A stretch of 64,000 nucleotides of DNA from Posidoniimonas polymericola (GTDB lineage Bacteria > Planctomycetota > Planctomycetia > Pirellulales > Lacipirellulaceae): positions 272,928-336,927 of the forward strand of contig NZ_SJPO01000008.1 of the NCBI RefSeq assembly GCF_007859935.1, given 5' to 3'. Positions 46,503 to 54,955 of this stretch are shown here, piece after piece. The translations under genes and the position numbers were made by a program. The notes beneath the pieces are model-generated. The model ran no database searches. It saw only the letters and a list, made by a program, of their open reading frames with translations, and was not told the DNA's origin. Numbering within the stretch: the stretch's first letter is position 1; each line of letters starts with the position of its first letter.

Positions 46503-47633
46503 GTGGGGCAGCCCGTCGTGTTCTGGATTGCCTCGGTCCTCGCTTTGTCGCTGCTTGGCTCCCCCCACTCCGCCGGTGCGGAGCCTACCCAAGTTGTCGT
46601 AGTCGGGACGCAGCATTTTCTCACCGACATGCCCGCTGGGTTCACGCCGGGCCACCTGCGCGCGTTTCTGGTGAAGGCGGAGCCCGATCTGCTTGCGGTC
46701 GAGGCGCCCTTCAATGCTCCCGACCCGTGGAGCTACGCCCCCTACGAGTTATCGCGTGTGACCAAGCCGTGGGCCGACCAGCTTGGACTGGCGGTCGAGC
46801 AGTGCGACTGGTTGGAACCAACCTACCAGCTGCAACTAGGCCAGTGGCTGTCCGGGCTCCGCACCGCCGGGCACGGCGTTGAGCTGCAGCGGATCGAGGC
46901 GGTCTTCCAAGCGAAGAACGCTCAGCCGCTGACCTTCGAGCTCGCGAACTCCGACGCCAACTACGAGCTGTGGCGCCGTTACCACGCCGACCTGCAGCGG
47001 CTCGCCGTCGGCAAGTCTCCGTGGCAGGCGCGGAACGACCACATCGTCGAAAACGTCTGCAAGTTGGCCGAGCAGCATCGCGGCCAGCGGATCGCCGTGG
47101 TCTTCGGCGCGGCCCACGCCTACTACTTGGTCGACCACCTGGCCGGAGCGGACGGCGTTGAGGTGATCCCAGCCGGCCGGTTCCTGCCGCTCACCGACGC
47201 CGAGGTCCAGGAGCACACGCATCAAGAAGACCACCTCCAGGCGCTGCGCCTGCTGAACTTCGGCGCTGTCGGGCCGCAACAGCTCGACAAGTGTGCCGAG
47301 CACCTCGCGCACCTCGAGGGCGCCCCAGAGTTCGCAGGTGACTACTTGCTGTTCCACGGCAAGCTGCTGCTGCATCAGGGCAAGCCCGCCGACGCCTTGA
47401 CCGACTTCAACGCCCTCGCCGAGTCGGGTGGCGATGCGGTTTCTCGATTCGACGGGGCCAGCCGCCTCGGCGAGGCAGCCCGCGTCTATGCGGCGATCGC
47501 GTTGAGCCAGCAGGGCGAATCCTCGGCGGCGCGCGAGCGGCTAGAAGCCGTTGCCGCGGATGAGAGCGTGACCACCCCGACGCGGCAGTGGGCCCGCCAG
47601 CTGCTGGCAGCGGCGCCAACCGCCACCGATTGA
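46503..47633 (+). CDS. Secreted TraB/GumN-like protein
   Basis: 376 residues, read from GTG 46503, beginning a signal peptide (VFWIASVLALSLLGSPHSAGA). The domain opens VVVVGTQHFLTDMPAG and continues to LLAVEAPF; a later IAVVFGAAHAYYLVDHL gives the second conserved Gly-x-His region of the TraB/PrgY/GumN-like fold. The last 150 residues are helical and TPR-like (LLLHQGKPADALTDFNALAESGG). Predicted periplasmic; a metal-dependent peptidase-like activity is possible for this fold but unproven. Confidence 0.7.
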   Translation: MGQPVVFWIASVLALSLLGSPHSAGAEPTQVVVVGTQHFLTDMPAGFTPGHLRAFLVKAEPDLLAVEAPFNAPDPWSYAPYELSRVTKPWADQLGLAVEQCDWLEPTYQLQLGQWLSGLRTAGHGVELQRIEAVFQAKNAQPLTFELANSDANYELWRRYHADLQRLAVGKSPWQARNDHIVENVCKLAEQHRGQRIAVVFGAAHAYYLVDHLAGADGVEVIPAGRFLPLTDAEVQEHTHQEDHLQALRLLNFGAVGPQQLDKCAEHLAHLEGAPEFAGDYLLFHGKLLLHQGKPADALTDFNALAESGGDAVSRFDGASRLGEAARVYAAIALSQQGESSAARERLEAVAADESVTTPTRQWARQLLAAAPTATD

Positions 47634-47779
47634 GCGCCACACGGGTCCGCCAGCGATAGGGCCCCTTTCCAGCTTGCCGGTTGCCGAAGCAAGCGTTGGC
47701 GCTATGATTAACTCCCCACCGCGCCGACCTGCCCGCGCTAGCCGCTCTGGCCCCCGCCCTCTAGCCCCAAGGAATCTGC

Positions 47780-48889
47780 ATGGCTCAAGCCACCAGCACC
47801 GATTCGCTGCTCTCGCCCTACGACCTCCACGGACTTCAGCTGAAGAACCGCGTGGTGATGGCGCCCCTCACCCGGGGGCGGGCCGGCAAGGGCCGCGTGC
47901 CGCAGGCAGTAAACGCGACCTACTACGCGCAGCGGGCGTCGGCTGGGCTGATCATCTCCGAGGCGACTACCGTCTCGCCCCAGGCTAATGGCTGGAACGA
48001 GTCGGCCGGCATCTACACCAACCCGATGCAGCTGGGGTGGACCAAGGTCACCGAAGCCGTACACGACGCCGGCGGGCGGATCTTCATGCAGCTGTGGCAC
48101 ACCGGCCGCGCCTCGCACAGCGAGTTCCACGCCGGCGCCCCGCCGGTCGCCCCGTCGGCGATCGCGATCGACGGCGAGCACGCGCACACGCCGACCGGCA
48201 AGCAGCCCTACGAAACCCCGCGGGCGCTCGACACCGAAGAGATCCCCGAAATCGTCGAGGACTACCGCAACGCCGCCGCGCGGGCCAAGGAGGCCGGCTT
48301 CGACGGCGTCGAGGTGCACTCGGCCAACGGCTACCTGCTCGACGAGTTCCTGCAGTCCAAGACCAACCACCGCGACGACCGGTACGGCGGCAGTATCGAG
48401 AACCGCTACCGGATGCTCGGCGAGGTTATGGCCGCCGTCACCGAGGTGTGGGACTCGACCCGCGTCGGCGTGCGGCTGTCGCCCAACGGCTCGTTCAATG
48501 GCATGGGATCGCCCGACTACCGCGAGCAGTTCACCCACGCGTTCGAGCAGCTCGACCAGCTCAACCTGGCCTACCTGCACGTGATGGACGGCCTCGGCTT
48601 CGGCTTCCACGAGCTGGGCGAGCCGGTCACGCTCGCCGAGGTCCGCAAGCACTACCACGGCACGCTGATGGGCAACTGCGGTTACGACCGCGAGTCGGCC
48701 GACCAGGCGATCGCCAGCGGCGACGCCGACCTGATCTCGTTCGGCCGCCCGTTCATCAGCAACCCGGATCTGGCCGAGCGGTTCGCCAACGGCTGGCCCC
48801 TGGCGCCCGAGGCGCCGATGGAGGATTGGTACTCGCCGACCGGGGCCAGCGGGTACACCGACTTCCCGGCGTACGAAGCGACCGCGTAG
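47780..48889 (+). CDS. Old Yellow Enzyme family NADH:flavin oxidoreductase
   Basis: 369 residues, ATG at 47780. FMN TIM barrel: LKNRVVMAPLTRGRAG, IFMQLWHTGRASHSEF, VEVHSANGYLLDEFLQ, YGGSIENRYR, LMGNCGYDRESAD and FGRPFISNPDLAERF are the usual family motifs. The paired catalytic residues appear as H-S-A-N. It reduces activated alkenes; the physiological substrate is unknown. Standard length. Single gene, followed by the acyltransferase. Confidence 0.94.
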   Translation: MAQATSTDSLLSPYDLHGLQLKNRVVMAPLTRGRAGKGRVPQAVNATYYAQRASAGLIISEATTVSPQANGWNESAGIYTNPMQLGWTKVTEAVHDAGGRIFMQLWHTGRASHSEFHAGAPPVAPSAIAIDGEHAHTPTGKQPYETPRALDTEEIPEIVEDYRNAAARAKEAGFDGVEVHSANGYLLDEFLQSKTNHRDDRYGGSIENRYRMLGEVMAAVTEVWDSTRVGVRLSPNGSFNGMGSPDYREQFTHAFEQLDQLNLAYLHVMDGLGFGFHELGEPVTLAEVRKHYHGTLMGNCGYDRESADQAIASGDADLISFGRPFISNPDLAERFANGWPLAPEAPMEDWYSPTGASGYTDFPAYEATA

Positions 48890-49039
48890 CGGGCCTCGTT
48901 GTGGCCAAATCGCAAGGTGGTTGTGTTTCCGCAACAGAGTCGCGGGCAGATTGCCGGCGTTTTGCCGGGCTCTGGCGGCTGGCGCCTCGATTGCATCCTC
49001 CCGTGGCGGACTCCCTCCTCCCGCCCGGCGACTGCCTGC

Positions 49040-50350
49040 ATGACGAAGCCGAACGCCTCCTCCGCTGCTCCCTCGACGGGCCGCATCCTGGAACTCGACG
49101 CCCTGCGTGGACTGGCCGCCGTCGCAGTGGTTCTGTTCCATTTCACCACGCGGTTTGAGGCGCTGTTTGGTCGCGCGACGCCGCTCGGCTGGTCGGTCTC
49201 CCTCGGCGAGTACGGCGTCGACCTGTTCTTTATGCTGAGCGGCTTTGTGATCCTGATGACGCTCGAGCGGACCACGGGCTGGTTCTCGTTCGTGTGGGGC
49301 CGGTTCAGCCGGCTGTACCCGGCGTACTGGGTCGCGGTTGGGTTGACCTTCGCGGTGGTCGCCTGGTTCGGGCTGCCGGGGCAGGAGGTCTCGCCGCGGG
49401 ACGCGCTGCTGAACGTGACGATGGTCCAGTCGCTGCTCGGCGCCGAGCACGTTGACGGCGCGTACTGGTCGCTGCAGGCCGAGGTGATCTTCTACGCCAA
49501 CATGCTGCTGCTGTTCCGCAGCGGCGTGTTCCGGCGGCCGCTGACCGCGGTGGTCGCTTGGGTCGCCGTGTCGGTCGCCGCCCTGCTGATCTCGTTGGGC
49601 GCCGAGCACGGCCTGCTGCCGGCCGCCGCCGCGCACGTCACCAAGCTGATGACCCTCGGCAGCCTGAAGTACATCCCGCTGTTCGGCGTCGGCATCCTGC
49701 TGTACTCGCTGAAGCAGCGGCGGATCGACAGCCTCGAGGCCGTGCTCGGCGTCACCCTCTGTTTGCTGGCCGACGTGCTGCACCACGGTGTGACCGCTGG
49801 CGTCGTCGGCATCGGGCTGGCGGGGCTGCTGGCCGCCGCCGTCCACGGCCGGCTGCCGTGGCTCAACCAACGCGGGCTGGTCTACCTCGGCGCGCTTTCG
49901 TACCCGCTCTACCTGGTGCACCAGAACATCGGCTACGTGATCATGCGTTCGGCCGAAGCCGCAGGCATCGCCCCGGGGCTTGGCGTCGCCGCCGCGGTGG
50001 CGGTCGCCGTCGTGCTGGCGGCGGCCTTGCACCACCTGGTCGAAGGGCCCTCGCTCGCCTGTCTGCGGGGCAGGCGTCCGCACCTCTCTTGGCTGAAGCT
50101 TGGGAACCGCCAAGACGCCAAGCCTGGCGGTTGGGTAGTGCCCGCCCGACCCGCTCGCGAGTCAGCACGATTGCCCACACTGATTGTCGGTTCGCGGACT
50201 GCCCCTAGCCCCTTGGCGACTTGGCGTCTTGGCGGTTCACTTCTTTATCGGGCGTCGAGATGCCGCCCGGCGGGCTGCAATCGCTCTCGCGTCCTGGCGG
50301 TAAGAACGCCGAACGTGGCCCCGCTACGCCGCCCGGGTCTTCTGTGCTAA
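49040..50350 (+). CDS. Membrane acyltransferase (family 3) with repeat-derived C-terminal tail
   Basis: 436 residues from ATG 49040; the frame opens at 48899 but the family begins at LELDALRGLAAVAVVLFHF. About ten transmembrane helices; YGVDLFFMLSGFVILMTLERTTG and FVWGRFSRLYPAYW are family-3 acyltransferase landmarks. The family similarity ends near HHLVEGPSLACL (about residue 343). The remaining ~85 residues are encoded by an inverted repeat of the CCAAGNCGCCAAG family and have no domain character. O-acylation of a surface polysaccharide or lipid is the likely role. Confidence 0.85.
   Translation: MTKPNASSAAPSTGRILELDALRGLAAVAVVLFHFTTRFEALFGRATPLGWSVSLGEYGVDLFFMLSGFVILMTLERTTGWFSFVWGRFSRLYPAYWVAVGLTFAVVAWFGLPGQEVSPRDALLNVTMVQSLLGAEHVDGAYWSLQAEVIFYANMLLLFRSGVFRRPLTAVVAWVAVSVAALLISLGAEHGLLPAAAAHVTKLMTLGSLKYIPLFGVGILLYSLKQRRIDSLEAVLGVTLCLLADVLHHGVTAGVVGIGLAGLLAAAVHGRLPWLNQRGLVYLGALSYPLYLVHQNIGYVIMRSAEAAGIAPGLGVAAAVAVAVVLAAALHHLVEGPSLACLRGRRPHLSWLKLGNRQDAKPGGWVVPARPARESARLPTLIVGSRTAPSPLATWRLGGSLLYRASRCRPAGCNRSRVLAVRTPNVAPLRRPGLLC
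50104..50238. repeat. Inverted repeat, CCAAGTCGCCAAG family (copy 2)
   Basis: GAACCGCCAAGACGCCAAG (50104-50122) is perfectly complementary over 19 bp to 50220-50238. It uses the same GCCAAG / CTTGGCG words as the element at 3146-3305 and lies inside the open frame of the acyltransferase gene. Confidence 0.85.
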
Positions 50351-50400
50351 TTTATGGTTCGCTCTGGCAGTTGGAACCATCGAAAACCCGCAGAACCCGT

Positions 50401-52203
50401 ATGACCATCGACGAAGCGCTGACCGCCGCCAAGGGCGCGGTCGCCGACGGCAAGCTGACCGACTCCGCCCTCGAGAACCTAACCGCCTGGCTCACCGAGG
50501 ACCGCTACGCCGAGTACGCCGACCAGATTGTCGAGCACGTCGAGCGGGGCGACTGGCAGACCCTCGATGACGTGTTCTGGACCATCATCCCGTTCGGAAC
50601 CGGCGGCCGCCGCGGCAAGATGTACCCGTTCGGTTCGAACGCCATCAACGACCGCACTATCGGCGAGAGCGCCCAGGGCCTGGCCAACTACATTAAGGAC
50701 ACGCTGGGCGAGGGGGCCGAGCTGTCATGCGCACTCTGCCGCGACACCCGCCACAACGGCGAGCGGTTCGCCAAGCTGTGCGCCGAGATCATGGTCGCCG
50801 CCGGCTTCAAGGTCTACATGCTGCAGGGCTACCGCAGCACGCCCGAGCTGTCGTTCGCGGTCCGCTACAAGAACTGCTCGACCGGCATCATGGTCACCGC
50901 CAGCCATAACCCTCCCAGCGACAACGCGGTGAAGGTGTACTGGAGCACCGGCGGCCAGGTGCTGCCGCCGCACGACAAGGGGATCATCGAGCGGGTGATG
51001 AACTGCCAGGAGATCATCCGCGTCGACTTCGACAAAGCCGTCGCGGACGGCGACATCGTGTTCTGCGAGAACGAGGTCGACAAGGCGTTCATCGAGAACG
51101 TTGTCGCGCAGGGCCGACCCGGCCCGCGGGAACTGAAGGTGCTGTACTCGCCGCTGCACGGCGTGGGCGCCACGGCGGTTGTGCCGGCGCTCTCCGGCGA
51201 CGGCTTCAAGGACGTGGAGATCTTCGGCCCGCACGCCGAGCCCTCGGGCGACTTTCCCAACGTGCCGGGCCACGTGTCGAACCCCGAGCGGCCGGTGGTG
51301 TTCGACGCGATGATCGAGCACGCCAAGACCAGCGGCGCCGACCTGTGCGTCGCGACCGACCCGGACTGCGACCGCATCGGCCTGGCCGCGCCGGTAATCT
51401 CCGGCGGCAACGACTGGAAGACCCTGACCGGCAACCAGATCTGCGCCCTGCTGTGCGACTACGTCGTCGAGACCTACCCCGGCACGCTGACCCAAGAGCA
51501 CTTTGTCGTGCAGACGCTGGTCACCACGCAGATGGTCCGCCGCATCGCCGACAGCTACGGCGCCAAGGTGGTGGGCGACCTGTTGGTCGGCTTCAAGTGG
51601 ATCGCCGGCGCGATCGATGAGAACGGCCCCGACAAGTTCCTCTACGGCTGCGAGGAGTCGCACGGCTACATGACCGGCACCTATGCCCGCGACAAGGACG
51701 GCGCGGTCGCGTCGATGCTGGCGTGCGAGCTGGCCGCCAAGCTGAAGGCCAACGGCAAGTCGCTGCACGAGAAGCTCGACGATTTGTTCTGGCAGCACGG
51801 CTGCCACGCCGAGCGGCTGGTCAACGTGCAGATGCCGGGCAGCGAGGGCATGGCCGAGATGAAGAAGGTGATGGCCGCCTTCCGCACCGATCCGCTCGAG
51901 GCCGTCGGCGGCCTGCCAATCAAGCAGGTGCGGGACTACCTAAACAACGTCAAGATCGCCGTCGGCGGCACGGCTCCGTCGGCGCCGCTTGAGGGTCCGA
52001 CCGGCGACCTCGTGATCCTCGACACGCAGGAAGAAGGGACTTACGTCGCCTGCCGCCCCAGCGGCACCGAGCCGAAGATCAAATTCTACATGTTCGCCTA
52101 CACGCCCGCCGAGCAGCTCCACGACCTCGACGAGACCAAGGCCGACCTCGAGGCGCGCCTCGACGAGATGGAAGCCGACCTGCGGAAGTTCGCCGGAGTT
52201 TGA
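50401..52203 (+). CDS. Phosphoglucomutase / phosphomannomutase family protein
   Basis: 600 residues from ATG 50401 (the frame opens at 50221 within repeat DNA). All four active-site loops are present: the phosphoserine loop VTASHNPPSDN, the metal loop ATDPDCDRIG, the sugar loop GCEESHGYMTG, and the phosphate loop CRPSGTEPKIKFY. It interconverts hexose 1- and 6-phosphates. The ~600-residue length matches the PgcA-like subgroup. Single gene; a palindromic repeat follows its stop. Confidence 0.94.
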   Translation: MTIDEALTAAKGAVADGKLTDSALENLTAWLTEDRYAEYADQIVEHVERGDWQTLDDVFWTIIPFGTGGRRGKMYPFGSNAINDRTIGESAQGLANYIKDTLGEGAELSCALCRDTRHNGERFAKLCAEIMVAAGFKVYMLQGYRSTPELSFAVRYKNCSTGIMVTASHNPPSDNAVKVYWSTGGQVLPPHDKGIIERVMNCQEIIRVDFDKAVADGDIVFCENEVDKAFIENVVAQGRPGPRELKVLYSPLHGVGATAVVPALSGDGFKDVEIFGPHAEPSGDFPNVPGHVSNPERPVVFDAMIEHAKTSGADLCVATDPDCDRIGLAAPVISGGNDWKTLTGNQICALLCDYVVETYPGTLTQEHFVVQTLVTTQMVRRIADSYGAKVVGDLLVGFKWIAGAIDENGPDKFLYGCEESHGYMTGTYARDKDGAVASMLACELAAKLKANGKSLHEKLDDLFWQHGCHAERLVNVQMPGSEGMAEMKKVMAAFRTDPLEAVGGLPIKQVRDYLNNVKIAVGGTAPSAPLEGPTGDLVILDTQEEGTYVACRPSGTEPKIKFYMFAYTPAEQLHDLDETKADLEARLDEMEADLRKFAGV

Positions 52204-52208
52204 CAAGC

Positions 52209-52304
52209 AGCCGGCGAGCTACGCCTCGGCGGAAGCCCTGGTGAACGGCCCGATCGTCAGGAGAGCATGCTCAGGGGCAACCGCCGAGGCGTAGCTCGCC
52301 GGCT
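52209..52304. repeat. GCCGGCGAGCTACGCC palindrome, copy 1
   Basis: A perfect 24-bp inverted repeat joins 52209-52232 (starting AGCCGGCGAGCTACGCCTCG) and 52281-52304. The 48-bp loop contains GATCGTCAGGAG. It separates the phosphohexomutase stop from the ECF gene stop (11 bp away). Confidence 0.9.
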
Positions 52305-52315
52305 ACTGAGGCTTG

Positions 52316-54607
52316 CTACTCATCGGCGTTGCGGAGAGCCTGCTCGGTCTTCAGGTCCTCGATCTGTTTGGAGAGCTCGGCCGCGACCTGCTGGAGCTGC
52401 TCGATCTCTTCGCGGCGCCGTTGCAGCTCGGTGTCGTTAGAGGAACGCTGGCGGAGGCGTTGCTCGATACTGTCGACCTCGGCTTCGAGTTCCTGGCGGA
52501 AGTCGCCCGACGGCTTGCCTTCCAAGGCCTCCATGCGTCGTAGGCTGAGCAGCTCGTCCTGAAGCTTAGTGAGCAGAACTACGTCGAGCTGGTTCTCCAC
52601 GGCATTCTGTGGATCGACGATCGACCCGCTTTCTTGTGCCAACGCTTCGTAGGCATCTTGCTTGCGTTGAACCTCTCGCAGCACTTCCTCGCGTCGCCGC
52701 AGCAGTGACTGCAACAGGTCGTCGCTTCGCTCCCTGGCCGCGTTGTCTGGCGTGGTCGTGGCTGTCTCTGCCGCGGGCGCCGCTCCCTTGGCGCGCCGCA
52801 CAAGCTGCAGCAAAGCGTTAATCTGCTTGTGCGTGCTTTCAGACTGGCTCACCACCAGCCCGTGTTCGCCAGATGCGTTGATTCCGGCGCGGCTCTCGTC
52901 GGCCCAGGTGTCTGGCTGCACTACGGCCGCAACGAGCTCTTGCAACTCCTTGGGGGGGATCCCGAGATCGGAAGCTTGGTAGACTCTTGTGGTCACCTGA
53001 TCGTCACGGTCCTTAGGCTCCGCGGCCTGTTCGCCCGGTGGAACCGCCGCGAGCTGCTCCAGCACCTTTGCCAGCTCGCGGTGCCCGGCGTAGGTCTGCC
53101 GCACGAGCAGGTCGCCATTGGAGAGGGCCTCGATCTCGGCTTCGCCCTTGTTCTCGGACCAGGTGTGGGGAGCGACGATCGTGATAAACGTCTGCCGCAG
53201 TTGCTCGGCGTCGTAGCCGAGTCTGCTGGTCGGGTAGAGCTTGGTTGACGAGTGCGTTTCAGCCTCTTCTTGCCCCGTGATGAGCAGCACCTCGTTTGCG
53301 ATCACATGCGTCAGGTCGAGCCGCGCTAGCATCAGGTTCAAGGCGGATTCGAGGCTGATGTTTCGCAGGTTGATTGTGACTGGCTCGTCGGTCCCGATTC
53401 CTAGGTCGTCGAACGCCTTCTCGTCAAGCTGAATCTCGATTTCGTACTCGTTCCGCAAGAAGTCGATGCACTCTTCCAGCGGGATGTCGAGAAATTCGAG
53501 ACCCTGTCTGGTTAGCGGCTTGCTGAGAGCGGCTTCGATTTTGGCGACTGATTCGCTCTGCGGTCTGAGGCGGCTCATGAGCGCAGACGCCGGAGGATTC
53601 TGAACGGGGGCGATGGCGGGTTCCGGGGAGCTTTGGCTGGCCGGCGCCGCGGCGACCGCGAACTCGCTTTCGCTGACCACTTGCTCAACCGCGTGCTGCA
53701 GCGGGACTGCGCCGCCGCCCTCATCGGTACCTTGCGAGTACGCCAGGTGGACGCCCAACGCCAGCACGGCGACGCCGGCGGCGGTGAGCGGGATCAGCAG
53801 CTTGGGGATTCCTAAGGCGTGCATGGCGCTAAGTTCCTCGGCGGCGATGGGGTTAACGGTGGGATTGGCATTGAGTTCAGCGGTTGTCCCGGTTCCGCCG
53901 CAGGCTACGGCCGTGGCGGTGGAGATCAGCGATTCGGGCAACGCGGCCTCGGCGCGGGTCGCCTTCAGCACGGCGACCACCGCCGCCAGCGTGACGCCGC
54001 GGCGGCGCAGCCGGGCGCGGAGCTCGCTCTTGCCACGCTTCAGCCGGCCCTCGAGCGCGGCGACCGAGATGCCGAGCTCGGCGGCCGTTTCGACGTTGCT
54101 CTTGCCGGCCAGGTACCGCAGCACCAGCGGGCGGCGGAGCTTGTCGGGCAGGGCGGTCAGCTCCTCGTCGGCGACCATGCCGTCGTGCCGGGCGAGCAGC
54201 TCGTCCAAGGGGTCGGCGTGCAGGACCACATCGCCCTCCAGGTTCTGCGTGGCGCCGTGCGGGCCTGCTCGGCGGACGCGGCCGCTCACCCGCAGGGCGA
54301 CGCCGTACAGCCAGGCCGACAGCGACGCCCGTCGGCGGATCTTGCGGACCGACTCGGCCAGCACCAGGAAGGTCGCCTGGAACGCGTCCTCGGCGTCCTC
54401 GGGGCAGAAAGTGTTGCGGCGGCAGACCCCCAGCACCAGCGGGCCGTGCCGCTCGACGAGCTGGCCAAAGGCGTGCTCGTCCCGCTCGGCGGCGAACCGG
54501 GCGAGCAGTTGGGCGTCGGTCGGCTCGGCGGCGAGCTGACCGGAGGCGGCGGGCGCCTCACAGTCCTCGTCGGTCGTCAGCTTCAGCGCGGGTTGGGCGT
54601 GGGGCAT
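52316..54607 (-). CDS. ECF sigma factor fused to a membrane anchor and a secretin-like periplasmic region
   Basis: 763 residues from ATG 54607; the frame is open to 54880 without similarity. Sigma region 2 lies at about residues 45-110 (FCPEDAEDAFQATFLVL) and region 4 at 150-200 (LRRPLVLRYLAGKSNVETAA). One transmembrane helix at about 267-290 (LLIPLTAAGVAVLALGVHLA) separates the cytoplasmic sigma part from a periplasmic part. That part has an STN-like domain (355-448; PLEECIDFLRNEYEIEIQLD), two diverged repeats (LYPTSRLGYDAEQL and VYQASDLGIPPKEL) and a C-terminal coiled coil (660-760). No anti-sigma gene is adjacent, so the periplasmic half may itself sense and hold the sigma domain at the membrane. 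Palindromic repeats flank it on both sides. Confidence 0.88.
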   Translation of the reverse strand: MPHAQPALKLTTDEDCEAPAASGQLAAEPTDAQLLARFAAERDEHAFGQLVERHGPLVLGVCRRNTFCPEDAEDAFQATFLVLAESVRKIRRRASLSAWLYGVALRVSGRVRRAGPHGATQNLEGDVVLHADPLDELLARHDGMVADEELTALPDKLRRPLVLRYLAGKSNVETAAELGISVAALEGRLKRGKSELRARLRRRGVTLAAVVAVLKATRAEAALPESLISTATAVACGGTGTTAELNANPTVNPIAAEELSAMHALGIPKLLIPLTAAGVAVLALGVHLAYSQGTDEGGGAVPLQHAVEQVVSESEFAVAAAPASQSSPEPAIAPVQNPPASALMSRLRPQSESVAKIEAALSKPLTRQGLEFLDIPLEECIDFLRNEYEIEIQLDEKAFDDLGIGTDEPVTINLRNISLESALNLMLARLDLTHVIANEVLLITGQEEAETHSSTKLYPTSRLGYDAEQLRQTFITIVAPHTWSENKGEAEIEALSNGDLLVRQTYAGHRELAKVLEQLAAVPPGEQAAEPKDRDDQVTTRVYQASDLGIPPKELQELVAAVVQPDTWADESRAGINASGEHGLVVSQSESTHKQINALLQLVRRAKGAAPAAETATTTPDNAARERSDDLLQSLLRRREEVLREVQRKQDAYEALAQESGSIVDPQNAVENQLDVVLLTKLQDELLSLRRMEALEGKPSGDFRQELEAEVDSIEQRLRQRSSNDTELQRRREEIEQLQQVAAELSKQIEDLKTEQALRNADE

Positions 54608-54955
54608 CGGCGGCGTGCTCGCTGCGGTTGGGTTGCTACATCCGTAGTGCCGTGGACAGAGTGACCCCGGGCGCGAGAAATCTGAGGAAATCAGGAAAAG
54701 CCCGCTCATCGTAGAGCAGGGGAGGGCGGCATGGCAAAGAACCGCAAAAAATAGCCGGCGAGCTACGCCTCGGCGGATGTCCCAGGGAACGCACTCCTGA
54801 CGATCAGAGCGAACCCCAGGACTCTCGGCGAGGCGTAGCTCGCCGGCTAATGGGAGTGTTATTCCTTGGCATTCCCGCAACGCTAGCAGGGGGCCAGCAG
54901 GGGAAACGCCACTTTCCGGCCAGGCGCGGCGGTTCTAAGCTTACTTATTCCGCCC
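54608..54955. other. Intergenic region between ECF gene and uvrC
   Basis: 348 bp between two divergent genes. It contains the second GCCGGCGAGCTACGCC palindrome (54753-54847). No coding sequence is convincing; the promoters of both genes should be here but none stands out. Confidence 0.55.
54753..54847. repeat. GCCGGCGAGCTACGCC palindrome, copy 2
   Basis: Left arm 54753-54776 is identical to that of copy 1; the right arm (54825-54847) has one mismatch. The loop shares GATC/TCCTGA words with copy 1. Together the two copies bracket the ECF fusion gene. Confidence 0.88.

Noticed and set aside
47738..50113. 791-codon minus-strand frame
   Set aside because: Antisense to the Old Yellow Enzyme and acyltransferase genes, Gln/His/Arg-rich shadow.
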